Positions 1-6,302 of a stretch of DNA of 14,192 bases are shown piece by piece. Source of the stretch: Megasphaera hominis (lineage in GTDB: Bacteria > Bacillota > Negativicutes > Veillonellales > Megasphaeraceae); contig NZ_JACOGK010000048.1 of NCBI RefSeq assembly GCF_014269395.1, positions 1-14,192 of the forward strand. Reading direction: 5' to 3'. The notes below the pieces were generated by a model. It was given only the letters and a program-made list of their open reading frames with translations. It made no database searches and was not told the DNA's origin. Numbering within the stretch: the stretch's first letter is position 1; every line of letters begins with the position of its first letter. The translations under genes were made by a program, and so were the position numbers.

Positions 1-1
1 T

Positions 2-109
2 GCAATGATTGAAGATTACATTGGCTATTACAATACTAAGCGTTTACAGAGAAAACTGGGTGTAGTAACCCCGATGGAAAAGCACAATAACTATTACGTG
101 GCAGCATAA
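2..109 (+). CDS. IS3-family transposase (OrfB), C-terminal fragment
   Basis: The open frame enters from the left edge and stops at TAA 107-109, giving 35 residues. The segment DYIGYYNTKRLQRKLG followed by TPMEK matches the end of IS3/IS150 OrfB integrases, whose usual pattern is YI.YYN..R.Q..L....P..Y just after the last catalytic Glu of the DDE domain. The DDE residues themselves are upstream of the window. The gene looks partial only because the window starts here; no truncation is visible. Confidence 0.8.
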   Translation, partial: AMIEDYIGYYNTKRLQRKLGVVTPMEKHNNYYVAA

Positions 110-112
110 AAA

Positions 113-135
113 CTGCCACCGGATATCGGTGGCAG
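113..135 (+). terminator. Hairpin after the IS transposase
   Basis: A perfect 9-bp stem, CTGCCACCG (113-121) with CGGTGGCAG (127-135), has a 5-nt loop and starts 3 nt after the transposase stop. The T-rich run (149-159) is too far away for a textbook intrinsic terminator. It may act as a weak terminator, or as an IS-internal barrier against read-through. Confidence 0.5.
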
Positions 136-218
136 TAATAAGTACATGTTTTATTTTTTGCTCTGTCTACTTGACGGGGAGCGGTTCATATACGCTGGCC
201 GGGCCTTTACGATTTATT

Positions 219-248
219 GGCAGGAGCTACGTGAAAGCGGCTCCTGCC
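219..248. terminator. Hairpin downstream of the DUF6506 gene
   Basis: GGCAGGAGC (219-227) pairs perfectly with GCTCCTGCC (240-248) around a 12-nt loop. It lies 11 nt past the stop of the minus-strand gene ending at 260, so it probably ends or stabilises that transcript. No good U-tract follows on the minus strand; the plus-strand side has TATTTTTT at 261-268. The termination role is therefore inferred from position. Confidence 0.45.
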
Positions 249-259
249 TTGTGTCATGC

Positions 260-571
260 CTATTTTTTATTGAAAATCACGTCGCCGCTCTTGTTGCCCA
301 GTCCCGGATGAATATCAAAGTGGACTACGCCGATGGCGGCTTTATTGCCGACGGCTTCTTTGACCATGGCGACGCCTTCAAAGCCAAAACCGCCGCACAG
401 TTCAATGGCGCCTACGCCAGCTGCAACGAGCTTTTGTGCTGCTGCTACGGCATCTGTATAGGATTTGACGCCGACGACGGTCAGGTCAATAGAAGGGCCG
501 GGAATGACGGCCTTTTGTTTTTCCGGATCGTTGCCCGGTGCCAAGTAAATAAATGCTGCCTGATAACTCAC
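260..571 (-). CDS. DUF6506-family small protein of unknown function
   Basis: This 103-residue protein has no signal peptide or membrane segment and is probably a cytosolic alpha/beta fold. I recognise the pattern of DUF6506 proteins: an AAFIYLAPG start, a central TVVGVKSYTDAVAAA stretch, IELCGGFG (about residues 57-64) and a GVVHFDIHPGLG end. No function is established that I know of. The start is GTG at 569-571, chosen because AAGGAG lies about 9 nt upstream on the minus strand and no ATG fits. A strong sigma-70-type promoter at 617-645 drives it, divergent from the molybdenum operon. The single Cys sits in the conserved CGGFG motif and could be an active or ligand residue, which is inference. 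The family call is from memory of its motifs. Confidence 0.75.
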   Translation of the reverse strand: MSYQAAFIYLAPGNDPEKQKAVIPGPSIDLTVVGVKSYTDAVAAAQKLVAAGVGAIELCGGFGFEGVAMVKEAVGNKAAIGVVHFDIHPGLGNKSGDVIFNKK

Positions 572-616
572 AGTAGATCAGCTCCTTCTCAAAATAAATT
601 GGTAGTGCCTATACAT

Positions 617-645
617 AGTATACGGAATTCAGGGACCGGCGACAA
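617..645 (-). promoter_or_regulatory. Sigma-70-type promoter of the DUF6506 gene
   Basis: On the minus strand TTGTCG (640-645) and TATACT (617-622) are separated by exactly 17 bp. The -10 box lies about 45 nt upstream of the GTG start. This is the better of the two divergent promoters in this gap. Confidence 0.65.
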
Positions 646-678
646 GAGAAGAATCTCTATCTTTTACGTGCATTTTTG

Positions 679-690
679 TAAGAATTCTTA
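679..690. repeat. Perfect 12-bp palindrome next to the modE -10 box
   Basis: TAAGAATTCTTA is its own reverse complement and directly abuts the -10 box TATAAT (691-696), lying in the promoter spacer. It is a candidate repressor site distinct from the ModE-type operator downstream. AT-rich palindromes of this length also arise by chance, so the function is only suggested. Confidence 0.4.
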
Positions 691-696
691 TATAAT
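691..696 (+). promoter_or_regulatory. -10 box of the modE-mocA operon promoter
   Basis: A perfect TATAAT stands 84 nt upstream of the modE start. No recognisable -35 box lies 16-18 bp upstream (about 667-674), so the promoter may be weak or depend on an activator. The predicted transcript starts near 702-704 and carries a leader of about 78 nt. Confidence 0.55.
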
Positions 697-708
697 ATGA
701 CTGTAATA

Positions 709-730
709 CCGGTGTCAAAACCGGCTTTTT
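709..730 (+). promoter_or_regulatory. Terminator-like hairpin in the operon leader
   Basis: CCGGT (709-713) and ACCGG (720-724) form a 5-bp stem with a 6-nt loop, followed after one C by TTTTT (726-730). It lies just after the predicted start site and before the ModE-type palindrome. The stem is short for an efficient terminator, so attenuation or a 5' stabilising hairpin are both possible. Confidence 0.35.
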
Positions 731-738
731 CTAGGCGA

Positions 739-764
739 GCGTTATTCGAATGAAAGAATAACGC
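739..764. promoter_or_regulatory. Probable ModE operator upstream of modE
   Basis: The perfect inverted repeat GCGTTATTC (739-747) / GAATAACGC (756-764) has an 8-bp centre. The half-sites CGTTAT and ATAACG are 12 bp apart, the same outer spacing as in the E. coli ModE consensus (CGNTATATA-N6-TATATAACG). The site lies between the -10 box and the modE gene, where binding would block transcription. This suggests molybdate-responsive autorepression of the operon. Confidence 0.65.
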
Positions 765-780
765 CTGGAAGGGAGACAGG

Positions 781-1173
781 ATGGAACGAGAACAAGGGGT
801 GCCTTTGCATTGCAAGGTAACCGTACGGATACTTAAGGAGACGCGGGCCTTTGGTCCCGGTGTGGCGCAGCTGCTGCGGGGCATTGGCGAAACAGGCTCC
901 CTCCAGGGCGCAGCCCAGCAGATGGGCATGTCCTACAGTAAGGCCTGGACCGTCATGAAGGAGGCAGAAAATATTTGGGGCTTTCCGCTGACCGAGCGCC
1001 ACGTAGGCGGGCTTCACGGCGGCCATAGTGTCCTTACGGCCCAGGCACAGATCCTGCTGCAGCGGTATGACTCCCTAGAGGATAGTGTCTGCCGTGTAGC
1101 TCAGGAAAAATTTGCCGAATATTTTAATCCCCAGGAACTCAGGCGCTTAAAGGAGATTGGTCATGGAAAATAG
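781..1173 (+). CDS. modE: ModE-type transcriptional regulator, DNA-binding domain only
   Basis: This 130-residue winged helix-turn-helix protein matches the N-terminal domain of ModE. Residues about 26-62 (FGPGVAQLLRGIGETGSL then QGAAQQMGMSYSKAWT) give the helix-turn-helix, and the wing follows with ERHVGGLHGG. E. coli ModE is about 262 residues and adds paired molybdate-binding (mop/TOBE) domains, which are absent here. The protein therefore cannot sense molybdate in the standard way, and its effector is unknown. ATG 781 is chosen for AAGGGAG about 6 nt upstream. The ModE-type palindrome at 739-764 suggests autoregulation. The end overlaps yqeB by 11 nt, so this is the first gene of the long operon. 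Confidence 0.85.
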   Translation: MEREQGVPLHCKVTVRILKETRAFGPGVAQLLRGIGETGSLQGAAQQMGMSYSKAWTVMKEAENIWGFPLTERHVGGLHGGHSVLTAQAQILLQRYDSLEDSVCRVAQEKFAEYFNPQELRRLKEIGHGK

Positions 1174-2011
1174 ATTCGTCATCGTCCGCGGAGGCGGCGA
1201 TTTAGCAACAGGAACGGTACAAGCCCTTTGGCGGGCCGGTTTCTTTGTCCTCATTTTGGAAGCGGAAAGACCGTCAGCCATTCGCCGCCAGGTGGCCTTA
1301 TCGGAAGCCGTATATGACGGCCTGGCCCGCGTAGAAGACGTGACCTGTGTCCGCTGCAGAACCGACGGGGACATACAGGCTGCGTGGCAACAGGGCTATG
1401 TACCTTTGCTCATCGATCCGGAAGGCCTGGCCATTGGCCAGCGTAATCCCGCTGTCGTCGTCGATGCGATTCTGGCGAAACGCAATTTAGGTACCCGCAA
1501 GGATATGGCACCGTGCGTCATCGCCTTAGGGCCGGGCTTTACGGCTGGGACCGACGCTGATTATGTCATTGAAACGCAGCGGGGCCATAACCTGGGCCGT
1601 ATCCTTACGAAGGGAGCGGCAGCTCCGAACACGGGCGTACCCGGTACCATTGCCGGCGCGTCAAAGGAACGGGTCATGCACAGTCCGGCAGCGGGCTTTT
1701 TGTATGGTCTCGTACATATTGGCGATACGGTAGAAAAGGGGCAGGCCATGGCCTTGCTCAGTCCGCAAAAGCTGACTACGCCCGTGACGGCAACCACACC
1801 GGGAATTCGCTTGCCTGCCAGCCTGACCGGCCTCGTTCGGGGGCTCATCCGGGACGGCTATGCCGTGACGAAGGGCTTTAAGATTGCCGATATCGATCCC
1901 CGTCAGGAAGAACTAAAAAATTGTTTCACCGTTTCCGATAAGGCCCGCTGCCTCGGCGGTGCAGTCGTGACGGCGATCCTTATGCATCAATCCGGGAGGT
2001 ATACAACGTGA
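1163..2011 (+). CDS. yqeB: YqeB (EF2563-family) selenium-dependent molybdenum hydroxylase accessory protein
   Basis: This 282-residue protein belongs to the EF2563/YqeB family, known from comparative genomics of clusters for selenium-dependent molybdenum hydroxylases with selD. Its biochemical role is not established. Visible features are an N-terminal nucleotide-binding-like strand-loop (VRGGGDLATG, residues 8-17), the family segment LGPGFTAGTDADYVIETQRG (122-141), NTGVPGTIAG (156-165) and a C-terminal lipoyl/TOBE-like stretch (IGDTVEKGQ, 187-195). No signal peptide is present. ATG 1163 with AGGAG at 1151-1155 is preferred over an in-frame TTG at 1157. The gene overlaps modE by 11 nt and the next gene by 4 nt, which suggests translational coupling. 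Confidence 0.88.
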   Translation: MENRFVIVRGGGDLATGTVQALWRAGFFVLILEAERPSAIRRQVALSEAVYDGLARVEDVTCVRCRTDGDIQAAWQQGYVPLLIDPEGLAIGQRNPAVVVDAILAKRNLGTRKDMAPCVIALGPGFTAGTDADYVIETQRGHNLGRILTKGAAAPNTGVPGTIAGASKERVMHSPAAGFLYGLVHIGDTVEKGQAMALLSPQKLTTPVTATTPGIRLPASLTGLVRGLIRDGYAVTKGFKIADIDPRQEELKNCFTVSDKARCLGGAVVTAILMHQSGRYTT

Positions 2012-3027
2012 AAAAAGTACGTACAGAAGATGCCGTTGGCCAAGTGCTCTGCCATGATATTACGCAGATCATCCGCGGCGTTACCAAAGGCCCTGTTTTT
2101 CGTAAGGGCCACATTATTCAGCCTGAAGATATTCCCGTGCTCCTTTCCGTAGGGAAAGAACAGATTTATATTTGGGAAAATAACGAAAATATGTTGCACG
2201 AAAATGATGCCGCAGCCATTCTGCGTGATATCTGTCTGGGCAGTCACATGCACGGCAGCGAGCCAAAAGAAGGGAAGATCGAACTCATTGCCGACTGCGA
2301 TGGCCTCCTTACGGTCAATACGGCCGGCCTGAAGCGGGTCAATTCCTTGGGGGAAATGATGATCGCCTGCCGGCACGGCGGCTTTACGGTCCATGCCGGC
2401 GATCATCTGGCAGGCACACGCATCATTCCTTTGGTCATAGAGAAAGAAAAGATGCAGCGTGCCCGCGAAGCTGCCGGCAAGGAACCCCTGTTGCAGGTCG
2501 TGCCCTTTGAAAAGCGCACCTTTGGCGTCGTGACGACAGGGAGCGAAGTCTTCCACGGACGTATTAAAGACACCTTTACGGACGTCATTGAAGGGAAATT
2601 AAAGGAATTTGGCGCCACCATGATTGCCCACGATATCTTAGACGACGATCCCCAGGCCATTACAGCCGCCATTACGGCCATGCTGGACAAAGGCGTGGAC
2701 ATGGTCTTTTGTACCGGCGGCATGAGTGTCGACCCCGATGACCAGACGCCCTTGGTCATTAAAAATACAGGCGCCCGTATCGTCACGTACGGTGCACCGG
2801 TCCTGCCGGGGGCCATGTTCCTCGTCGCCTACATGGCAGATGGCCGGCCGGTCATCGGTCTGCCCGGGTGCGTCATGTATGCCAAGCGGACTGTTTTTGA
2901 TTTGGCCCTGCCGTCCCTCATAGCCGGTGTTCCTTTGACGCAGGAACAGATTGCTGCCTGGGGTGAAGGCGGCTATTGCCTGAACTGTCCTGTGTGTACG
3001 TTCCCGCAGTGCAGCTTCGGCAGATAG
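2008..3027 (+). CDS. MoeA-like molybdopterin-binding protein with C-terminal four-cysteine motif
   Basis: Predicted to bind molybdopterin or its adenylate and to help insert molybdate, like MoeA. The N-terminus (residues 1-57) resembles the MoeA start (TEDAVGQVLCHDIT, then FRKGHIIQPED). The molybdopterin-binding fold spans about 171-310 with GVVTTGSE (173-180), LDDDP (211-215), FCTGGMSVDPDD (234-245) and PVIGLPG (281-287). At 339 residues it is shorter than MoeA (about 400). It ends in C324-x2-C327-x2-C330-x4-C335 followed by FGR, a possible metal or Fe-S site not found in E. coli MoeA. The GTG start at 2008 overlaps the yqeB stop (GTGA), with GGGAGG 8 nt upstream. I leave the symbol blank because it is not orthodox MoeA. 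Confidence 0.85.
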   Translation: MKKVRTEDAVGQVLCHDITQIIRGVTKGPVFRKGHIIQPEDIPVLLSVGKEQIYIWENNENMLHENDAAAILRDICLGSHMHGSEPKEGKIELIADCDGLLTVNTAGLKRVNSLGEMMIACRHGGFTVHAGDHLAGTRIIPLVIEKEKMQRAREAAGKEPLLQVVPFEKRTFGVVTTGSEVFHGRIKDTFTDVIEGKLKEFGATMIAHDILDDDPQAITAAITAMLDKGVDMVFCTGGMSVDPDDQTPLVIKNTGARIVTYGAPVLPGAMFLVAYMADGRPVIGLPGCVMYAKRTVFDLALPSLIAGVPLTQEQIAAWGEGGYCLNCPVCTFPQCSFGR

Positions 3028-3035
3028 GAGCGACT

Positions 3036-3533
3036 ATGACAGCATTTACCCATATAGATGAAGCCGGTAACGCCCGTATGGTCGATGTGAGTGACAAGGC
3101 CGTGACGGCCCGGGAAGCGACGGCTGCAGGCACCCTTTCCATGAGTCCCGCTTGCTTCGACGCCGTTGTGGCCCATACGGTCAAGAAGGGCGATGTTCTC
3201 GGTGTGGCTCAGGTCGGCGGCATCATGGGCGCTAAGCGCACGAGCGAGCTCATTCCCTTGTGCCACATCGTGCCCCTTACGCACTGCCAGGTCGTCTTTT
3301 CCCTGCAGCCTGAAAGTCATACCATTGAAGCGCGCTGTACGACACGCTGCAGTGGCCAGACCGGCGTAGAAATGGAAGCCCTTACAGGGGTGTCGACGGC
3401 CCTGCTTACGCTGTACGATATGTGTAAGGCCCTGGATAAGCGCATGGTCATCAAGGATATCCACCTGGTTGAAAAAAGTGGTGGCCGGAGCGGTCATTTT
3501 ACCTTTACTGAAGGCGGCGCTGATCATGCGTGA
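3036..3533 (+). CDS. moaC: MoaC, cyclic pyranopterin monophosphate synthase
   Basis: Second enzyme of Moco synthesis: it converts 3',8-cyclo-7,8-dihydro-GTP, made by MoaA, into cyclic pyranopterin monophosphate in the cytosol. The 165-residue length is typical. Family motifs are MVDVSDK (15-21), AKRTSELIPLCH (66-77), GVEMEALTGVS (110-120) and MCKALDK (129-135) followed by KSGGRSG (147-153). The expected active-site residues K51, H77, E112, E114, D128, K131 and K147 are all present at E. coli-like positions. ATG 3036 is chosen with GGAG 5 nt upstream and correct family length; a 20-residue in-frame extension is not MoaC-like. The gap from the previous gene is 8 nt, and the end overlaps moaA by 8 nt. 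Confidence 0.95.
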   Translation: MTAFTHIDEAGNARMVDVSDKAVTAREATAAGTLSMSPACFDAVVAHTVKKGDVLGVAQVGGIMGAKRTSELIPLCHIVPLTHCQVVFSLQPESHTIEARCTTRCSGQTGVEMEALTGVSTALLTLYDMCKALDKRMVIKDIHLVEKSGGRSGHFTFTEGGADHA

Positions 3534-4491
3534 CGCTGCCGGCCGGGACATTACGTACCTGCGCATTTCCGTAACCGACCGCTGTAATCTGCGCTGCATC
3601 TATTGCCAGCCCGCAGGCGTCACGCCCTTGCAGCATGACGATATCCTGCGCTACGAGGAAATCAGACGTATTTGCCGCCAGGCCCTGCGCCTGGGCATCA
3701 ACCGCTTTAAGATTACAGGCGGTGAACCTCTTGTGCGCCGTGGCATTATTCCCTTTATAAAGGAATTAAAGGAAATGGCCGGCGTGGACCAGGTCACGCT
3801 GACAACGAACGGCCTTAGCCTGGGCCGGGATTTACACGCCTTAGAGGAACTGGGCCTGGACGGACTGAATATCAGCCTCGATACGCGGGACGCCGGGCAG
3901 TATGCAGCCCTGACCGGCTACGACGGACTAGCCGTGGTAGAAGAAGCCATTGCCGCAGCTGCCGGCGGGCCTATCCGTACGAAGGTCAACGCCGTTCTCC
4001 TGGCCGACACGGCAGACCAGATCCTGCCCCTGGCAGAGCTGGCCCGGGACCTGCCTGTAGACGTGCGTTACATTGAGGTCATGCCTATTGGCGAAGGACG
4101 GCACTTTGCCGGCCCTGCCGGTGCGGCCTGTCTGGCCGTGCTGCGTACTGTCTACGACGATCTTCAGCCTGATACGGCCTGGCATGGCAACGGTCCGGCC
4201 GTCTATTACCGGAGCCGTCAGCTGCGTGGCAGTATCGGCTTCATAGCGGCCCAGACGCACCGCTTTTGCGGCAGCTGCAACCGCCTGCGCCTGACCAGTA
4301 CGGGTTTTTTAAAGCCCTGCCTGTGTTACGACATAGGTACGGACCTGCGAAGCCTCCTGCGCGGCGGCGCCAGTGATGAAGACCTCTATAAGGCTATGGC
4401 GTCTTGTCTGGCAAATAAGCCGGCAGGACACCACTTTGAAAACCAAAATGAAGTGACAGAGCATAAAAAAATGAGTCAAATTGGAGGCTGA
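3526..4491 (+). CDS. moaA: MoaA, GTP 3',8-cyclase (radical SAM)
   Basis: Radical SAM enzyme starting Moco synthesis by rearranging GTP. It is 321 residues from ATG 3526. Cluster I is C20-x3-C24-x2-C27 within DRCNLRCIYC, followed by GGEPL (65-69) for SAM binding. Cluster II is C248-x2-C251-x13-C265 (RFCGSCNRLRLTSTGFLKPC). The protein ends in the double glycine of MSQIGG, needed for activity in characterised MoaA. The start inside moaC gives an 8-nt overlap. The Shine-Dalgarno signal is weak (AAGG about 11 nt upstream), so translation is probably coupled to moaC. In-frame codons upstream do not look like MoaA. The next gene starts 2 nt after the stop. Confidence 0.96.
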   Translation: MRDAAGRDITYLRISVTDRCNLRCIYCQPAGVTPLQHDDILRYEEIRRICRQALRLGINRFKITGGEPLVRRGIIPFIKELKEMAGVDQVTLTTNGLSLGRDLHALEELGLDGLNISLDTRDAGQYAALTGYDGLAVVEEAIAAAAGGPIRTKVNAVLLADTADQILPLAELARDLPVDVRYIEVMPIGEGRHFAGPAGAACLAVLRTVYDDLQPDTAWHGNGPAVYYRSRQLRGSIGFIAAQTHRFCGSCNRLRLTSTGFLKPCLCYDIGTDLRSLLRGGASDEDLYKAMASCLANKPAGHHFENQNEVTEHKKMSQIGG

Positions 4492-4493
4492 AT

Positions 4494-5426
4494 ATGGCAG
4501 TCATTGAAGCATTATGTATCAGTACCCACAGAGGTACGCAGAAGGAACAGGTCGCAGCCGCTGTCTTCGTGCCTGACTGGGGCATCGAAGGCGACGCCCA
4601 CGCCGGCCATTGGCACCGCCAGGTAAGCCTCTTGGCCAGCGAACAGATCGAAGCCTTCCGGGCCCGCGGCGCCGACGTAGGCCCCGGTGCCTTTGGTGAA
4701 AATATGGTCGTCCGGGGTATCGATTTTGCCCGCCTGCCCGTAGGGACGCGCCTGCAGAGCGGCACGGTCCTCCTGGAATTGACGCAGATTGGTAAGGAAT
4801 GCCATCAGCACTGTACCATTTACCAGGCCGTCGGTGACTGCATCATGCCGCGGCAGGGCGTCTTTGCCAAGGTCCTTGAAGGCGGTACGCTTCACGTAGG
4901 CGATGAGCTGGTTGTGGTACAGCAGGCAGGCAAGCGCCCTTATCAGGCGGCGGTCATCACCTTGTCCGATAAGGGCAGCCACGGCGAGCGGCACGACGAA
5001 AGCGGTCCGGCCCTGGCAGCATGCCTCCGGGAGGCCGGCTATGACGTCGTCGAAACGCTGCTCCTGGCCGACGAAGCCGGCCCCTTGCAGCAGCACCTGC
5101 GCCGCCTGGCCGATCAGCGGCAAGTCGATCTCATCCTGACGACGGGCGGCACCGGCCTGTCACCGCGGGATATTACGCCGGAGGCGACGCTGGCTGTGGC
5201 AGATAAGCAGGTGCCGGGCATTTCCGAAGCCCTGCGGGCCGCGTCGCTGGCTATTACGCCGCGGGCCATGCTGTCCCGTGGGGTGAGCGTCATCCGCAAA
5301 AAGACGCTGATCATCAATTTTCCGGGCAGTACCAAGGCCTGCCGGGAATATTGGGCTATCGTCGCCGACGTCCTGCCGCATGGACTGGATATTCTGCGGG
5401 GTACTGGCGGCGACTGTGGCCGCTAA
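4494..5426 (+). CDS. MOSC domain-MogA fusion protein
   Basis: Two Moco domains are joined in 310 residues. Residues 1-143 form a MOSC domain (GIEGDAHAG at 30-38, GAFGENMVV at 65-73, TQIGKECH at 97-104, with Cys103 and Cys107). MOSC domains bind Moco or carry sulfur, as in Moco sulfurases and YiiM. Residues about 150-306 form a MogA/MoaB molybdopterin adenylyltransferase with TTGGTG (216-221), SPRDITPEA (223-231) and LLADEAG (190-196). D193 and D226 match the D49 and D82 positions of E. coli MogA. The MogA part would form adenylyl-molybdopterin for the MoeA-like protein. GGAGG lies 6 nt before ATG 4494. The fusion suggests that adenylylation and a sulfur or cofactor-handling step are linked. 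Confidence 0.9.
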   Translation: MAVIEALCISTHRGTQKEQVAAAVFVPDWGIEGDAHAGHWHRQVSLLASEQIEAFRARGADVGPGAFGENMVVRGIDFARLPVGTRLQSGTVLLELTQIGKECHQHCTIYQAVGDCIMPRQGVFAKVLEGGTLHVGDELVVVQQAGKRPYQAAVITLSDKGSHGERHDESGPALAACLREAGYDVVETLLLADEAGPLQQHLRRLADQRQVDLILTTGGTGLSPRDITPEATLAVADKQVPGISEALRAASLAITPRAMLSRGVSVIRKKTLIINFPGSTKACREYWAIVADVLPHGLDILRGTGGDCGR

Positions 5427-5450
5427 CCAATACGAAAGGGGATATGTACA

Positions 5451-6302
5451 ATGAAATGGAAAAAGTGGATTGCTGTCACCGTCTTGGCAGCGCTGGCCGT
5501 AGGTCTTGTAGGCTGCGGCGCCGAAAAGAAGGATGCCGGCAGTGCCGGTGGAGAAAAAGTGAAGCTCACGGTCTTTGCTGCTGCGAGCATGACCGAAACG
5601 CTTCAGGAGATTGCCAAGGACTATGAAAAGGAACATCCTGACGTAGAACTGGTCTTCAACTTTGATTCGTCAGGGACACTTAAAAAGCAGATCGAAAACG
5701 GTGCTGCCTGCGATGTCTTCATTTCAGCCGCACAAAAACAGATGAATCAGCTCGACAAGACGCAGGACGAAAAAAACAATCCCGGTCATCTCGACTTCAT
5801 CATTCCCGATACGCGCATCAATCTCTTAGAAAATCACGTCGTTCTCGTCACGCCGGAAGGCAACCCGGGCCACGTAGAAAACTTCAACGACATGGCAGCG
5901 AAGCTGCAGGCCGGCTCGATCCGTCTGGTTATGGGCAACAGCGATGTACCTGTGGGCCAGTATACGCAGAAAATTCTGGCCTATTACGGCCTGAACGAAC
6001 AGGAACTGGCCAATGCCGGCCACATTTCCTATGGCTCTAACGTCAAGGAAGTAACGACCCAGGTCAAAGAAGGCAGTGCCGACTGCGGCGTTATTTATGC
6101 AACCGACGCCTTCAGTGCCGGCCTGAAACCTCTCGACCAGGCGACAAAGGCCATGTGTGGCCAGGCCATCTATCCCGCAGCGGTCCTCAAAGACAGCAAG
6201 CACGTAGCGGCGGCTAAGGATTTCCTGCAGTATTTACAGAGCGATGCAGCCATGAAGGTCTTTGAACACGTCGGCTTTAGCCCTGTGACGGACGGCCAGT
6301 GA
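5451..6302 (+). CDS. modA: ModA, molybdate-binding lipoprotein of the ABC transporter
   Basis: Extracytoplasmic molybdate (or tungstate) receptor of ModABC. The 283-residue protein has a lipoprotein signal: MKWKKW, a hydrophobic core, then lipobox LVGC with C22 as the lipidation site and a charged linker. The mature part shows ModA signatures: FAAASMTETLQEIA (from residue 42), NFDSSGTLKKQIENGAACDV for anion contacts, and VPVGQYTQKIL. A free AAAGGGG precedes ATG 5451 by about 9 nt. The 24-nt gap to the fusion gene is among the larger gaps in the operon, but I see no promoter in it. The stop overlaps modB. Confidence 0.95.
   Translation: MKWKKWIAVTVLAALAVGLVGCGAEKKDAGSAGGEKVKLTVFAAASMTETLQEIAKDYEKEHPDVELVFNFDSSGTLKKQIENGAACDVFISAAQKQMNQLDKTQDEKNNPGHLDFIIPDTRINLLENHVVLVTPEGNPGHVENFNDMAAKLQAGSIRLVMGNSDVPVGQYTQKILAYYGLNEQELANAGHISYGSNVKEVTTQVKEGSADCGVIYATDAFSAGLKPLDQATKAMCGQAIYPAAVLKDSKHVAAAKDFLQYLQSDAAMKVFEHVGFSPVTDGQ

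Larger units (their letters stand above)
1..188 (+). mobile_element. Right end of an IS3-family (IS150-like) insertion sequence
   Basis: The window opens inside a transposase gene (C-terminus at 2-109). A hairpin follows, then a likely terminal inverted repeat at about 164-188. Read on the minus strand, that repeat starts TGAACCGCTCCCCGTCAAG. The TG...CA termini and the G/C run fit IS3-family ends, so I place the element boundary at 188. The left end is outside the window, so I cannot tell whether the element is complete or what target duplication it made. The boundary is an inference from the end-sequence style and may be off by a few bases. Confidence 0.6.

Noticed and set aside
146..700. 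Plus-strand frame over the DUF6506 gene
   Set aside because: It begins inside the IS end, runs antisense to a gene with good promoter and ribosome binding site, and looks like no known protein.
700..780. Moco riboswitch in the leader of the modE operon
   Set aside because: The leader is only about 80 nt and holds two simple hairpins. I cannot fit the multi-stem conserved core of the Moco RNA motif, and the second hairpin is better explained as a ModE operator.
2976..3035. N-terminal extension of MoaC by 20 residues
   Set aside because: The extra codons overlap the MoeA-like C-terminus, have no family similarity, and a ribosome binding site directly precedes ATG 3036.
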